Assembly (NCBI RefSeq): GCF_029963765.1
Contig: NZ_JALBYU010000027.1
Span: 1 to 64,000, forward strand
Length of the DNA: 64,000 bases
Origin: Pseudomonas sp. UYIF39
GTDB lineage: Bacteria > Pseudomonadota > Gammaproteobacteria > Pseudomonadales > Pseudomonadaceae
Direction: 5' to 3'
Positions 15,959-25,317 of this stretch are shown here, piece after piece (position 1 is the first letter of the stretch; every line of letters starts with the position of its first letter). Below the pieces are notes generated by a model. The model saw nothing but the letters and a program-made list of their open reading frames with translations. It made no database searches and was not told the DNA's origin. A program made the translations under genes and the position numbers.

Positions 15959-17793
15959 ATGCCGATCTGATTCTATTCAATGGCCAATTTCATACCGTTG
16001 ACCGTGAGAACCCCCTCGTCAGCGCGGTGGCCATCAGCGACGGCCGCTTCGTGGCGGTCGGCACCGATGCGCAAGCCATGGCCCTGCGCGGTTCTGCAAC
16101 CCAGGTCATCGACCTCAAGGGCCGCTGCGTTATCCCTGGCCTCAATGACTCGCACCTGCACCTGATTCGTGGTGGCTTGAACTACAACCTGGAACTCCGC
16201 TGGGAAGGTGTGCCGTCCCTGGCCGATGCCCTGCGCATGCTCAAGGATCAGGCCGACCGCACACCGACGCCGCAGTGGGTGAGGGTGGTCGGTGGCTGGA
16301 ACGAATTCCAGTTCGCCGAAAAGCGCATGCCGACCCTGGAAGAGCTCAACCAGGCTGCGCCCGATACGCCGGTGTTCGTGTTGCACCTCTACGACCGGGC
16401 CTTGCTCAACCGCGCCGCATTGCGGGTCGCCGGTTACACCCGCAATACGCCGAACCCGCCCGGTGGTGAGATTGTGCGCGATGCCAACGGTGATCCGACC
16501 GGCATGCTGGTGGCGCGACCCAATGCGATGATTCTCTACTCGACCCTGGCCAAGGGACCGAAGTTACCCCTGGAATATCAGGTCAACTCGACCCGCCAGT
16601 TTATGCGTGAACTCAACCGTCTCGGCCTGACCAGTGCGATCGATGCCGGTGGCGGCTTCCAGAATTACCCGGACGACTACGCGGTGATCGAGCAGTTAGC
16701 CAAGGACCAGCAACTGACCATTCGCATCGCCTACAACCTGTTCACCCAAAAGCCCAAGGAAGAACTGAGCGATTTCAAAAACTGGACCGGCAGCGTCACG
16801 CTGCATCAGGGCGACGATTACCTGCGGCACAACGGCGCTGGGGAAATGCTGGTGTTCTCGGCCGCCGACTTCGAAGACTTCCTCGAGCCGCGCCCGGACC
16901 TGCCGCAGACTATGGAAGAAGAGCTGGAACCGGTCGTTCGCCATCTGGTGGAGCAACGTTGGCCGTTCCGCTTGCACGCGACGTACAACGAATCCATCAG
17001 CCGCATGCTCGACGTGTTTGAGAAGGTCAATCGCGACATTCCGTTCAATGGCTTGCCATGGTTCTTCGATCACGCCGAAACCATTACGCCGCAGAACATC
17101 GAACGGGTGAGGGCGTTAGGCGGCGGTATTGCGATTCAGGACCGTATGGCGTTCCAGGGTGAATACTTCGTCGAGCGTTATGGCGCCAAGGCTGCCGAAG
17201 CCACGCCACCGATCAAGCGTATGTTGGCCGAGGGAGTCCCTGTCGGTGCGGGCACCGATGCCACGCGGGTTTCCAGTTACAACCCTTGGACCTCGCTGTA
17301 CTGGATGGTGAGTGGTCGTACCGTTGGCGGCATGGCACTGCACAGCGAAGGGCTTTCGCGGCAGACCGCGCTGGAACTGTTCACCCACGGCAGCGCCTGG
17401 TTCTCCTCCGAACAGGGCAAGAAAGGCCAGATCAAGGTCGGACAACTGGCGGACGTGGCAGCGCTGTCAGCAGACTTTTTCAGTGTCGACGAAGAAGCAA
17501 TCAAGTGGATCGAGTCCGTGTTGACCGTAGTCGGCGGCAAGGTCGTGTACGCCGCCGGTGACTTCGAAAAACTCGGTCCGGCCAGCGTGCCGGTGCTGCC
17601 GGACTGGTCGCCGGTGGTCAAGGTGCCTGGTCATTGGCGTCCAGCTTCGCCGATGCAGGCTCAGGCCCATCATTGCAGCGGGCCGTGCGGGGTGCATTCC
17701 CACAGCCATGAACGGGCGCGCCTGTCGAATGTGCCCGTCAGTGATTTTCAGGGTTTCTGGGGCGCCTTTGGCTGCTCGTGTTTTGCCTTCTGA
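15955..17793 (+). CDS. Amidohydrolase, YtcJ/ExoA-like (amidohydrolase 3)
   Basis: A 612-residue amidohydrolase-superfamily enzyme. The metal-binding motif NDSHLHLIRGG lies at about residues 62-72. A later HAT, a FDHAETIT and GTDATRVSSYNP (metal-ligand Asp) complete the pattern of the YtcJ-like branch, which is normally 530-620 residues. Cytoplasmic hydrolases of this type act on N-acyl or cyclic amide substrates; the substrate here cannot be read. The His-rich C-terminal tail (about residues 560-600) is unusual. Translation is coupled to the ABM-domain gene, and an isochorismatase-like hydrolase follows. Confidence 0.85.
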   Translation: MNADLILFNGQFHTVDRENPLVSAVAISDGRFVAVGTDAQAMALRGSATQVIDLKGRCVIPGLNDSHLHLIRGGLNYNLELRWEGVPSLADALRMLKDQADRTPTPQWVRVVGGWNEFQFAEKRMPTLEELNQAAPDTPVFVLHLYDRALLNRAALRVAGYTRNTPNPPGGEIVRDANGDPTGMLVARPNAMILYSTLAKGPKLPLEYQVNSTRQFMRELNRLGLTSAIDAGGGFQNYPDDYAVIEQLAKDQQLTIRIAYNLFTQKPKEELSDFKNWTGSVTLHQGDDYLRHNGAGEMLVFSAADFEDFLEPRPDLPQTMEEELEPVVRHLVEQRWPFRLHATYNESISRMLDVFEKVNRDIPFNGLPWFFDHAETITPQNIERVRALGGGIAIQDRMAFQGEYFVERYGAKAAEATPPIKRMLAEGVPVGAGTDATRVSSYNPWTSLYWMVSGRTVGGMALHSEGLSRQTALELFTHGSAWFSSEQGKKGQIKVGQLADVAALSADFFSVDEEAIKWIESVLTVVGGKVVYAAGDFEKLGPASVPVLPDWSPVVKVPGHWRPASPMQAQAHHCSGPCGVHSHSHERARLSNVPVSDFQGFWGAFGCSCFAF

Positions 17794-17804
17794 CGACAAA
17801 AAAA

Positions 17805-17828
17805 GTGCCGGCCAAACCTGTTCGGCAC
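17805..17828. terminator. Hairpin after the amidohydrolase gene
   Basis: A GTGCCG/CGGCAC stem with a 12-base loop follows an A7 run. On the plus strand it lacks a T-run, so it is at best a weak terminator or a processing site before the next gene. Confidence 0.35.
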
Positions 17829-17861
17829 CATCAACAATATCCATCCACCAAGGAGTTTCAC

Positions 17862-18488
17862 ATGAGCAACGTTCCGTACAAGCGTCTGAACAAAGATGAC
17901 GCAGTTGTGCTGTTGGTCGACCACCAGACCGGCCTGATCTCGCTGGTGCAGGACTTCTCACCCAACGAATTCAAGAACAACGTACTGGCGCTCGCGGACC
18001 TGGCCAAGTTCTTCAAACTGCCGACCATCCTGACCACCAGTTTTGAAAACGGCCCGAACGGTCCGATGGTGCCGGAGCTCAAAGAGCTGTTCCCTGATGC
18101 ACCGTATATTCCCCGCCCTGGCCAAATCAATGCCTGGGACAACGCAGACTTCGTCAAGGCCGTAAAAGCTACCGGTCGCAAGCAATTGATCATTGCCGGT
18201 GTGGTGACCGACGTTTGCGTGACGTTCCCGACCTTGTCGGCGCTGGCTGAAGGCTTTGAAGTGTTTGTGGTTACCGACGCTTCGGGCACCTTCAACGAAA
18301 CCGTACAACAGGCTGCCTGGGCACGTATGGCTGCAGCGGGTGCGCAACTGGTGAACTGGTTCTCGGTGGCGTGCGAGCTGCAAGGTGACTGGCGCAACGA
18401 TATGGAAGGCCTGGCGAACCTGCTGTCGCCGCGCATTCCGAACTACCGTAACCTGATGAACAGCTACTCGGTGCTGACGGCCAAGTAA
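17862..18488 (+). CDS. Isochorismatase-like cysteine hydrolase (YcaC type)
   Basis: A 208-residue cysteine hydrolase of the isochorismatase fold. The catalytic Asp is in VLLVDHQTG, the Lys region is around residue 80, and the nucleophile Cys lies in IAGVVTDVCVTFPTL. It closely resembles YcaC, an octameric hydrolase of unknown substrate. The Met at 17862 has an AAGGAG site eight bases upstream and was preferred to the in-frame start at 17778. It follows the amidohydrolase, so the two may act one after the other on an amide. The MITE-like element begins 42 bases after its stop. Confidence 0.87.
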   Translation: MSNVPYKRLNKDDAVVLLVDHQTGLISLVQDFSPNEFKNNVLALADLAKFFKLPTILTTSFENGPNGPMVPELKELFPDAPYIPRPGQINAWDNADFVKAVKATGRKQLIIAGVVTDVCVTFPTLSALAEGFEVFVVTDASGTFNETVQQAAWARMAAAGAQLVNWFSVACELQGDWRNDMEGLANLLSPRIPNYRNLMNSYSVLTAK

Positions 18489-18530
18489 GTCCCGCCGCAA
18501 CGCCGATTTGAATGAATGCCCACCATTGTG

Positions 18531-19170
18531 CGTAATGCTGTTCACTTAAGGTTGGGGTACATATCCGTTTCTACGGTCAGGGCGGCCTAGGGTTCCGCCC
18601 TTACGGCGAGTTACTTTGGAAAAGAACCCCAAAGTAACCAAAGGGTTCTTGCCCCTTTCGTTCGGTGCCTCGCCCAGGCTCGGCATGCCCTCGCTCCGGT
18701 CCTGCTCCGTGGGCCCGCCGCCATCGGCCATCCATGGCCGGGGGCGGCTAACCCGGCATCCATGCCGGGTTGCCCACTGCGCAGAACCTCCACTCGGCCT
18801 CTCGAGGGGCGTACACCGCTAACGCAAAAGCGAGGCGGCCTACCGGCCGACCTGGCTTCAAGTGAACGCATTTCCCTGTAGGAGCTGTCGAGCGAAGCGA
18901 GGCTGCGATCTTTTGATCTTGCTGTTGCTTCGGATTTTTGATCTTGATCTGCCCCGTCGGAGCGAGGGCATGACGAGCCTGGGCGAGGCACCGTACGTCA
19001 GGGGCAAGAGCGTTTGGTTACTTGGGGTTGGGCGGCATTCCGTATTTCCAAGTGACCCGCCGTAAGGGCGGAACCCTAAGCCGCCGTGACCGCAGCAACG
19101 GATAAGTACACGATCAAAACCCCGTCGGCTCTCAAGCCGCCATCCATTTTCTTAAGTGAACAGCATTACG
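18531..19170. mobile_element. 640-bp inverted-repeat element (MITE-like) with 8-bp target duplication
   Basis: The ends are perfect 20-base inverted repeats: CGTAATGCTGTTCACTTAAG at 18531-18550 and its complement at 19151-19170. The octamer CCATTGTG directly flanks both ends (18523-18530 and 19171-19178), as expected of a target-site duplication. The arms remain complementary with gaps for about 170-210 bases inward (18531-18700 with 18957-19170), so the element can form a long hairpin. The middle holds smaller palindromes and a stretch, from 18878, beginning GTAGGAGCTGTCGAGCG that looks like a P. fluorescens REP sequence. No transposase is encoded. From memory, similar sequence recurs in P. 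fluorescens intergenic regions. Confidence 0.8.
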
Positions 19171-19303
19171 CCATTGTGCGGGCATTTTTACGTGTCATTG
19201 CTCAATGTGCTCTGCAGCGGGCTGAGGCCGGCATTGGACTAATAGGGTGCCGAAAAAGGAAAAAACGGCTATAAAGTGTTTGACTGTCAACCAGGCCGCG
19301 ACA

Positions 19304-20200
19304 ATGAACCCGTTTGAAGATATGCGTATTTTTTGTCAGGTCATGGACTCCGGCAGTTTCACCGCAGCGGCCGATCAGTTGGGGCTGTCCAAACAATTCG
19401 TCAGCCGGCGCTTGATGCAACTGGAAGAGCGCCTCGGTGTGCGACTGCTCAATCGTTCGACCCGAAGGCTGGACGTCACGCCCCTGGGGCAGAGTTATTA
19501 CGAGTCGGCCTTGCGCCTGCTCAGCGAAGTCGAACAAGTGGAGCAGAGCATCACTGGCCAGACCAGCGAGCCTCGCGGCACCATTCGCTTGAGCGCGCCG
19601 CTGTCGTTCGCGGTGGCGCACTTGGGTTGCCTGCTGCCGGTGTTTTTGCAGCGCTATCGCGACGTCACGGTGGAAGTGGACTTGAGTGATCGTCCGGTGG
19701 ACTTGCTCAGTGAAGGCTACGACCTGGCATTGCGCATCGGTGTGCTGGAAGACTCGACGCTGATCGCCCGACGTCTCGCCTCCATCCATCGGGTGTACTG
19801 CGCGAGCCCAGCCTACCTGGCCGAGCGCGGTACGCCGGTTAACCCCGAAGACTTGCACAGCCATGACTGCCTGCCTTATGGCCACGGTCGTCAGGTGCAA
19901 TGGCGTTTCGAAGGGCAGGGCAAACCACTGACGGTGAACGTCACCGGAAGGATGCGGGTCAACAACGGTGAATTGCTCAAGGACGCGGCCATCGCCGGCA
20001 TGGGCATTACTTATTTGCCGACTTTCATTGTCGGTTCGGCCTTGAAGGACGGGCGGTTGGTGCCGGTGCTGGACAACTTTCGTCCTGAGTCGTTGACGTT
20101 ATCGGCGGTCTATCCGCAGCATCGTCAGGGCTCGCGACCGGTGCAGGCGCTGGTTGAATTCTTGCGTGAACGGCTGGATCGGACCGAGGGTGGGCTTTAA
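19304..20200 (+). CDS. LysR family transcriptional regulator
   Basis: A 298-residue LysR regulator. The N-terminal winged helix includes MRIFCQVMDSGSFTAAADQL and QFVSRRLMQLEERLGVRLLN. The effector domain begins near residue 90 (GTIRLSAPLSFAV), typical of the CrgA/AaeR-like subgroup. The Met at 19304 was preferred to an in-frame start at 19247 because the family begins NPFEDMRIF. The isochorismatase-like gene 176 bases downstream on the same strand is a possible target. Confidence 0.88.
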   Translation: MNPFEDMRIFCQVMDSGSFTAAADQLGLSKQFVSRRLMQLEERLGVRLLNRSTRRLDVTPLGQSYYESALRLLSEVEQVEQSITGQTSEPRGTIRLSAPLSFAVAHLGCLLPVFLQRYRDVTVEVDLSDRPVDLLSEGYDLALRIGVLEDSTLIARRLASIHRVYCASPAYLAERGTPVNPEDLHSHDCLPYGHGRQVQWRFEGQGKPLTVNVTGRMRVNNGELLKDAAIAGMGITYLPTFIVGSALKDGRLVPVLDNFRPESLTLSAVYPQHRQGSRPVQALVEFLRERLDRTEGGL

Positions 20201-20376
20201 ATACAGCGACACCCCGCAGTCGAAGCGCACACCTGATGCGGGTAGGTGGTTAGCCTCCCGATGCTTGGAGAAAGAAATTTTCTCAGCATGAATTTTCCAG
20301 ATTCGCACATCCATACAATCGCTCTGCTCCAACGAAGCCGAAAATAGCCCCTCTCAAACGAATCTGGAGAAGTGTT

Positions 20377-21030
20377 ATGGCAACCGCGAAAGCAGCACCA
20401 GGTAAAGGCCTGATTGATCCAAGCAACCACGCTTTGATCTTGATCGACTTTCAGTCACAGATGGCGTTTGCGACTAAATCCATCGACGCCGTCACACTCC
20501 GTAATAACGCTGCACTGATCTCGAAAGCAGCGAAGGAGTTTGGCGTTCCTTCCATTCTTACCACCGTCGCCGAAAAAAGTTTTTCGGGCCCCATGTTTGA
20601 GGAAATCACCTCGGTATTCGCCGGTCAGGAGCTGATTGATCGAACCAGCATGAATACCTGGGAGGACGAGCGTATAGCCGTCGCCGTGAACAAGATCGGT
20701 CGCAGCAGAATCGTTCTTGCCGGTCTTTGGACCTCGGTCTGCATTGTTGGGCCGGCGATCTCGGCTCTTGACCAAGGGTTTGAGGTATACGTCATTTGCG
20801 ATGCGTGTGGCGACGTTTCAGATGAGGCTCATGAGCGCGCCATCGAGCGTATGATTCAAGCAGGTGCGCGTCCAATGACCTCGCTTCAATACCTCCTGGA
20901 ATTGCAGCGTGACTGGGCTCGCGGCGACACCTATAACGAGACGGTAAAAACCTCTATCGCTCACGGTGGTGCTTATGGTCTTGGTTTGATTTATGCCAAA
21001 ACCATGTTTAACGCATCGGAAGGTCACTGA
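20377..21030 (+). CDS. Isochorismatase-like cysteine hydrolase
   Basis: A 217-residue cysteine hydrolase of the isochorismatase fold. It has ALILIDFQSQM (catalytic Asp), TTVAEKSFSGPMF (Lys region) and IVLAGLWTSVCIVGPAISAL (nucleophile Cys). It is a distant relative of the hydrolase at 17862, with a roughly 20-residue longer C-terminus. DoxX and an MFS exporter follow with gaps of 63 and 7 bases, forming a probable three-gene operon. The substrate is unknown. Confidence 0.86.
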   Translation: MATAKAAPGKGLIDPSNHALILIDFQSQMAFATKSIDAVTLRNNAALISKAAKEFGVPSILTTVAEKSFSGPMFEEITSVFAGQELIDRTSMNTWEDERIAVAVNKIGRSRIVLAGLWTSVCIVGPAISALDQGFEVYVICDACGDVSDEAHERAIERMIQAGARPMTSLQYLLELQRDWARGDTYNETVKTSIAHGGAYGLGLIYAKTMFNASEGH

Positions 21031-21093
21031 TCTGTATTGCGCCTCTTCCCTGATGGGGGATGAGGCGCACTCCTTGAGAGGAAGCAAGGGAGC

Positions 21094-21522
21094 ATGTCTA
21101 CATCTCATGTAAATACGACGACTGCAGCGGATGTGGCGCTGTGTTGGCTACGAATCACAGGTGTACTGATGCTGTTGCTGGTGCACGGATTGCCTAAGCT
21201 TTTCAATTTTGAGCACGAACTGGCGTTGATCGAAGACCCGTTTGGCATGGGGGCGCGGTTGACCTTGTCTCTGGCAATTTTCTCGGAAGTGTTGTGTCCG
21301 GTATTCATCGCATTGGGACTTCTGACGCGCCTTGCGACACTGCCTGTTCTATTTTTATTGGTCGTATCGGTTATCTGGGTTCATCCCGAGTGGAGCCTGG
21401 CCGAGGGCCAGTTCGCCTGGCTGCTGCTGATCATCTTCTCGACGATTCTAGTCGCAGGATCTGGAAGATTGGCATTGGGTACGAGTCTGTCGCATCGCTG
21501 GCCACTCTTGAGCAAACTGTAG
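21094..21522 (+). CDS. DoxX family membrane protein
   Basis: A 142-residue inner-membrane protein with four hydrophobic helices. The early LLLVHGLPKLFNF and the later FSEVLCPVFIALGLLTRLAT segment match the DoxX family. DoxX proteins often accompany redox or detoxification genes; a specific reaction is not established for most. It lies between the isochorismatase-like hydrolase and an MFS exporter, seven bases before the latter. Confidence 0.85.
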   Translation: MSTSHVNTTTAADVALCWLRITGVLMLLLVHGLPKLFNFEHELALIEDPFGMGARLTLSLAIFSEVLCPVFIALGLLTRLATLPVLFLLVVSVIWVHPEWSLAEGQFAWLLLIIFSTILVAGSGRLALGTSLSHRWPLLSKL

Positions 21523-21529
21523 GGAGAGA

Positions 21530-23128
21530 ATGGTGAGTACGATGACTAATGAGCAGCTATCGACAACTTCGGCTTGGCAACCGCTTCGTCATGGATTGTT
21601 TCGCAGTCTGTGGCTCGCCAGCATTGCATCCAGCATAGGGACGTGGATGCATGAAGTGGGTGCTGGCTGGCTGATGACCTCCTTGTCGGCCAGTCCTTTT
21701 ATGGTGTCTCTGGTACAAGTAGCAGGCGCCGCTCCTATGTTTCTTCTGGCGCTACCCGCTGGCGCGCTGGCCGACATCATCGACAAACGACGTTACCTGT
21801 TGGCTGTCCAGGCAGGGATGGCCGTCATTGCACTTGCGCTCGCCTTGATCACCTTTGCGGACCTGATGAGCGCGACACTTTTACTCCTGTTTACGCTGGC
21901 CATGGGGATTGGAACAGCGCTGACCATGCCTGCATGGTCAGCGTTGACACCTGAGTTGGTTCCAGCGAGTGATCTGCCCGCCGCGATATCGCTTAGCAGC
22001 GTGGGGGTCAACGTTGCCCGAGCACTCGGACCGGCCATCGCTGGCATCATTATCAGCTTGGTAGGGCCATGGGCGACATTTGCCGTCAACGCCCTGTCTT
22101 TCTTTGGTGTTATTGCTGTGCTCGCCTTGTGGCACCGTACGCCGCAACAGACCGTATTGCCGGCAGAACGCCTGTTTGGCGCTATACGTGTGGGTTGGCG
22201 CTATGCCCGTAGTTCGCGCGAACTGCAGCGAGTGTTGGTGCGCGCCCTCGCTTTCTTTCTGGGCGCAAGCGCCGGTATGTCGTTGCTTCCACTGATTGTG
22301 CGAAGTGAGCTGAAGGGCAGTGCTGAGCAATTTGGGATCTTGCTCGGTTGCGTCGGGATCGGGGCGGTCGCGGGTGCAATGTTTCTGCCCGGAATTCGTC
22401 GTCATATTGCTGTCAATCTGTTGGTGGCATCGGCCAGCCTTATCTATGCGGCAGTATTGCTGGCTTTGGCATGGGTTCAAGATTTCTATCTGCTTATCCC
22501 TGTGATGCTCATCAGTGGTGCTGCCTGGATCGCGGTTTTGTCCAGCCTTCAGGTGTCTGCGCAAACATCGGTACCTGCGTGGGTAAGGGCCAGGGCGTTG
22601 GCTGTCTACATTCTGACTTTCTTTGGCAGCATGGCCATAGGGGGTGTGGTGTGGGGGCTGATCGCCAGCTGGCTTTCGATCTCGATATCGCTGAGTTTTG
22701 CCGCGGTAATCATGGTGGTGGGAGTAGCGGTGGGCTGGTGGGTCAAACTGCCCGCGCTGAACGCAGAAGACCTGGCCCCTTCGCTGCATTGGCCTCAACC
22801 GTTGACTAGTGTCGACGTTGATGGCGAACGTGGGCCAGTCATGATTACGGTCGAGTATGAGATAGACACGGCGGATGCCGATGCCTTCAAAGTGGCCATG
22901 GAAGAAGTGCGCAGAATGCGGCGCCGCAATGGTTCTTTTTCCTGGCAATTGATGCAGGACACCGAAAATCCGCAACTGTGGATAGAGCTGTTTTTTGACG
23001 AGTCCTGGCACGATCATCTACGCCATCACAGTAGAGTCACTCTCGCAGAGTTGAAAATCGAATCAGCCGCTCGGCGCTTTCATATCGCTGGAAAGCCTGT
23101 ACGTATTCGGCACCTGCTCAAAGGCTGA
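21530..23128 (+). CDS. MFS exporter (MFS_3/EntS type) with C-terminal ABM-like domain
   Basis: A 532-residue inner-membrane protein. Residues about 15-410 form twelve helices of the MFS_3/enterobactin-exporter-like family (GTWMHEVGAGWLMT and LPAGALADIIDKRRYLL are typical). Residues about 435-530 form a soluble domain (VMITVEYEID, AFKVAMEEVRRMRRRNGS, WIELFFDESWHDHLRHHSRV) resembling an ABM alpha-beta barrel. From memory this fusion occurs in a subset of the family. The ATG at 21530 has an AGGGAGAG site. Export of a small molecule processed by the neighbouring hydrolase is inferred only from the gene order. Confidence 0.85.
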   Translation: MVSTMTNEQLSTTSAWQPLRHGLFRSLWLASIASSIGTWMHEVGAGWLMTSLSASPFMVSLVQVAGAAPMFLLALPAGALADIIDKRRYLLAVQAGMAVIALALALITFADLMSATLLLLFTLAMGIGTALTMPAWSALTPELVPASDLPAAISLSSVGVNVARALGPAIAGIIISLVGPWATFAVNALSFFGVIAVLALWHRTPQQTVLPAERLFGAIRVGWRYARSSRELQRVLVRALAFFLGASAGMSLLPLIVRSELKGSAEQFGILLGCVGIGAVAGAMFLPGIRRHIAVNLLVASASLIYAAVLLALAWVQDFYLLIPVMLISGAAWIAVLSSLQVSAQTSVPAWVRARALAVYILTFFGSMAIGGVVWGLIASWLSISISLSFAAVIMVVGVAVGWWVKLPALNAEDLAPSLHWPQPLTSVDVDGERGPVMITVEYEIDTADADAFKVAMEEVRRMRRRNGSFSWQLMQDTENPQLWIELFFDESWHDHLRHHSRVTLAELKIESAARRFHIAGKPVRIRHLLKG

Positions 23129-23194
23129 CGGGTTGGCCTCGCTCAGATGCAATAGCTACTCGATAACCGCAAAGCTCCGTCGAAGAGGGGGCGT

Positions 23195-25087
23195 TTACAC
23201 CTGGCTTCTGCCCGGCATGTCGATGCCGTGCTGATGCACCCGCCGATACAGGGTTGCCCGGGAGATGCCCAAAGCCTTGGCGGCGGCGGTGGGTTTCCAG
23301 CGGTGACGCACCAAGGCATCGAGCAATGCCTGGCGTTCCGGGCTCGTGATGCAATCAATGGTGTCGCCGGAGTTTGGGCCATCCAGTCGGTGACCTTGCA
23401 GTTGCTCGGGCAAATGGCTGACCTGAATCAGGTTGGAATCGCACACCGCACAGGCATAACGCAGCACGTGCCGTAACTGGCGAACGTTACCTGGCCAGCG
23501 GTAGCCAAGCAGGCATTCCAGCGCCGCCCCTCCCAGTTGCATAGGTTCTGCGCAAAGCGTCGATTCCTCATCGAGAATCCGGTTGATCAGCGCCAGTCGG
23601 TCACTGCGTTCGCGCAGCGGCGGCAACTGGAAGCGCGCTCCACTCAAACGAAAGTACAAGTCTTCTCGAAACTCGCCCGTGGCGACCAGTCTTTCCAGAT
23701 CGCGGTGGCTCGCGCAGACGACCTGAAGGTCGATCGCTTTACGCCGTGAAGCTCCCAAAGGCGCCACTTCACCCTCGGCCAGAACCCGCAGCAGTCGGGT
23801 TTGCAAGGGCAGGGGCATGTCGCCGATTTCATCGAGAAACAGGGTGCCGCCATCGGCCTGTTCCAGCAGACCTTGCATGCCCTTGCTCGAGGCACCAGTG
23901 AAGGCGCCGGCGACATAGCCAAATAATTCGCTTTCGATCAGGTTCTCGGGGATCGCCGCGCAGTTCACCGCAACGAACGGCCGCTCGCGGCGCTGGCTGG
24001 CCTGGTGCAGTTGACGGGCGAAGACTTCCTTGCCGGAGCCGGTTTCGCCCTGGATCAGTACTGGCAGGTTGCGGTCTTTAACCCGCACTGCAAGGCGCAG
24101 GCTTTCTTCCAGTCGCGGATCAAGTTCGGCGGATGTCAGTGCCAGTCGCGAAGCGTTGCGCTTCACCCGCCGTGGCGCGCTCAGGCGACCATGCAATTCC
24201 GTGTGGCCACCCTGGCTGTGCAACAGGCATAGCGACTCGTCACTGGCCCGATGCAGCAACTGCTGATCGAACACCTGGCCGATGTGTTCCGGCAGTTGGC
24301 CAAAGCTTTGCAGCAGCAACTGCCGCGCCGCCGGGTTCAGCGCCTGCAAACGGCCGTCATCATCCCAGGCGAGCAAGTAATCGGGTTGGCTGTCGACGTA
24401 GCCCGGGCTGCTGTGGGCTCGTAGCACCCAGTAACCCTGGGCGCTGCTCATGAAAAATGCCTGTTCGATTTCACGCGCGCTCTGCACCACCATCTGCCGG
24501 ATCAGGTGTTGGGAGCGGCGGTCGTCGGGTGAGCGCACCGCCGACACATCGAGTACCCCGAGCAGTTCGCCCTTGGGGTCGAAGACCGGCGCCGCTGAGC
24601 AGGTGAGGCCGATAAACGCGGCGCGAAAGTGATCGCGTTTGTGCACTGTGACCGGCGTTCGCGCGGTCAGTACCGCCGCCACGCCACAAGTACCTTCCTC
24701 ACCTTCCGACCAGCAAGTGCCCAGGTAAAGACCGGCCTTGCGGCAGTCATTGCGGATGGAGGTTTCGACGCGGTAGTCGATGGTCTGGCCCTGAGCATCG
24801 GTCAGCAGGACGCAGTAGTCGGCATCGCGGACCCGACCGTGGAGGCGGGCGACTTCTTCGCTGGCAATGCGCAGGAACAACTCGGAGCGCTCGCGGCATT
24901 CCTGCAGCACGTTCTGCGAGAGGATCCGTGGCCCTTGTAGTGAGCCGGGATCCAGGTGGTGTTGCTCCATGGAGCGGCGCCAGGAGTCGAGAATCAAGTC
25001 CGACACAGGCAACTGCGGCAGGTGCCCGGCATTCTTCAAAACACGGCTGACGCAATCCACATGCGCCTTTGAATGTGCGGAAAGCAT
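23195..25087 (-). CDS. acoR: Sigma-54-dependent activator of acetoin catabolism
   Basis: A 630-residue regulator. A GAF-type sensor region (about residues 75-220) precedes a AAA+ domain with Walker A QGETGSGKE, the sigma-54-contacting motif YVAGAFTGA and Walker B GGTLFLDEIGD. A Fis-type helix-turn-helix closes the protein (AAAKALGISRATLYRRVHQH). I chose the ATG at 25087, with GGAGG five bases upstream, over the in-frame ATG at 25105. Divergence from acoXABC and the -24/-12 promoter at 25318 support the name. AcoR-type proteins respond to acetoin or acetaldehyde. Confidence 0.9.
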   Translation of the reverse strand: MLSAHSKAHVDCVSRVLKNAGHLPQLPVSDLILDSWRRSMEQHHLDPGSLQGPRILSQNVLQECRERSELFLRIASEEVARLHGRVRDADYCVLLTDAQGQTIDYRVETSIRNDCRKAGLYLGTCWSEGEEGTCGVAAVLTARTPVTVHKRDHFRAAFIGLTCSAAPVFDPKGELLGVLDVSAVRSPDDRRSQHLIRQMVVQSAREIEQAFFMSSAQGYWVLRAHSSPGYVDSQPDYLLAWDDDGRLQALNPAARQLLLQSFGQLPEHIGQVFDQQLLHRASDESLCLLHSQGGHTELHGRLSAPRRVKRNASRLALTSAELDPRLEESLRLAVRVKDRNLPVLIQGETGSGKEVFARQLHQASQRRERPFVAVNCAAIPENLIESELFGYVAGAFTGASSKGMQGLLEQADGGTLFLDEIGDMPLPLQTRLLRVLAEGEVAPLGASRRKAIDLQVVCASHRDLERLVATGEFREDLYFRLSGARFQLPPLRERSDRLALINRILDEESTLCAEPMQLGGAALECLLGYRWPGNVRQLRHVLRYACAVCDSNLIQVSHLPEQLQGHRLDGPNSGDTIDCITSPERQALLDALVRHRWKPTAAAKALGISRATLYRRVHQHGIDMPGRSQV

Positions 25088-25178
25088 TAAGGCCTCCGGT
25101 TCCATCTTCTTTTAGTTGTGCGGCTATTAAGCGCCGTTCATTGGCCGCAGACAAGCGTCGGGTCAACCGGGACTGGCG

Positions 25179-25197
25179 GTGAGACGCAACGTCTCAC
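25179..25197. promoter_or_regulatory. Palindromic enhancer site, probable AcoR binding site
   Basis: GTGAGACGCAACGTCTCAC is a perfect palindrome with a three-base centre. It sits about 120 bases upstream of the sigma-54 promoter at 25318, where an enhancer-binding activator would be expected. A related imperfect site (ATGACGCGTCTCAT) lies at 25227-25240. Assignment to AcoR is inference from position. Confidence 0.7.
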
Positions 25198-25317
25198 GGT
25201 CTCGCCGCCACCTCGTGCAGCCTGACATGACGCGTCTCATTCGGGCTTGATTCCGACCACCCTTGGGCTTCCAGCGGGCCGCTCTACGACGGGGTTATGC
25301 AGGTTTTTTTGCGGATC

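Noticed and set aside
18546..19065. Open frames within the 640-bp element
   Set aside because: They lie within the inverted-repeat arms and palindromes and carry no recognisable protein motif or ribosome-binding site.
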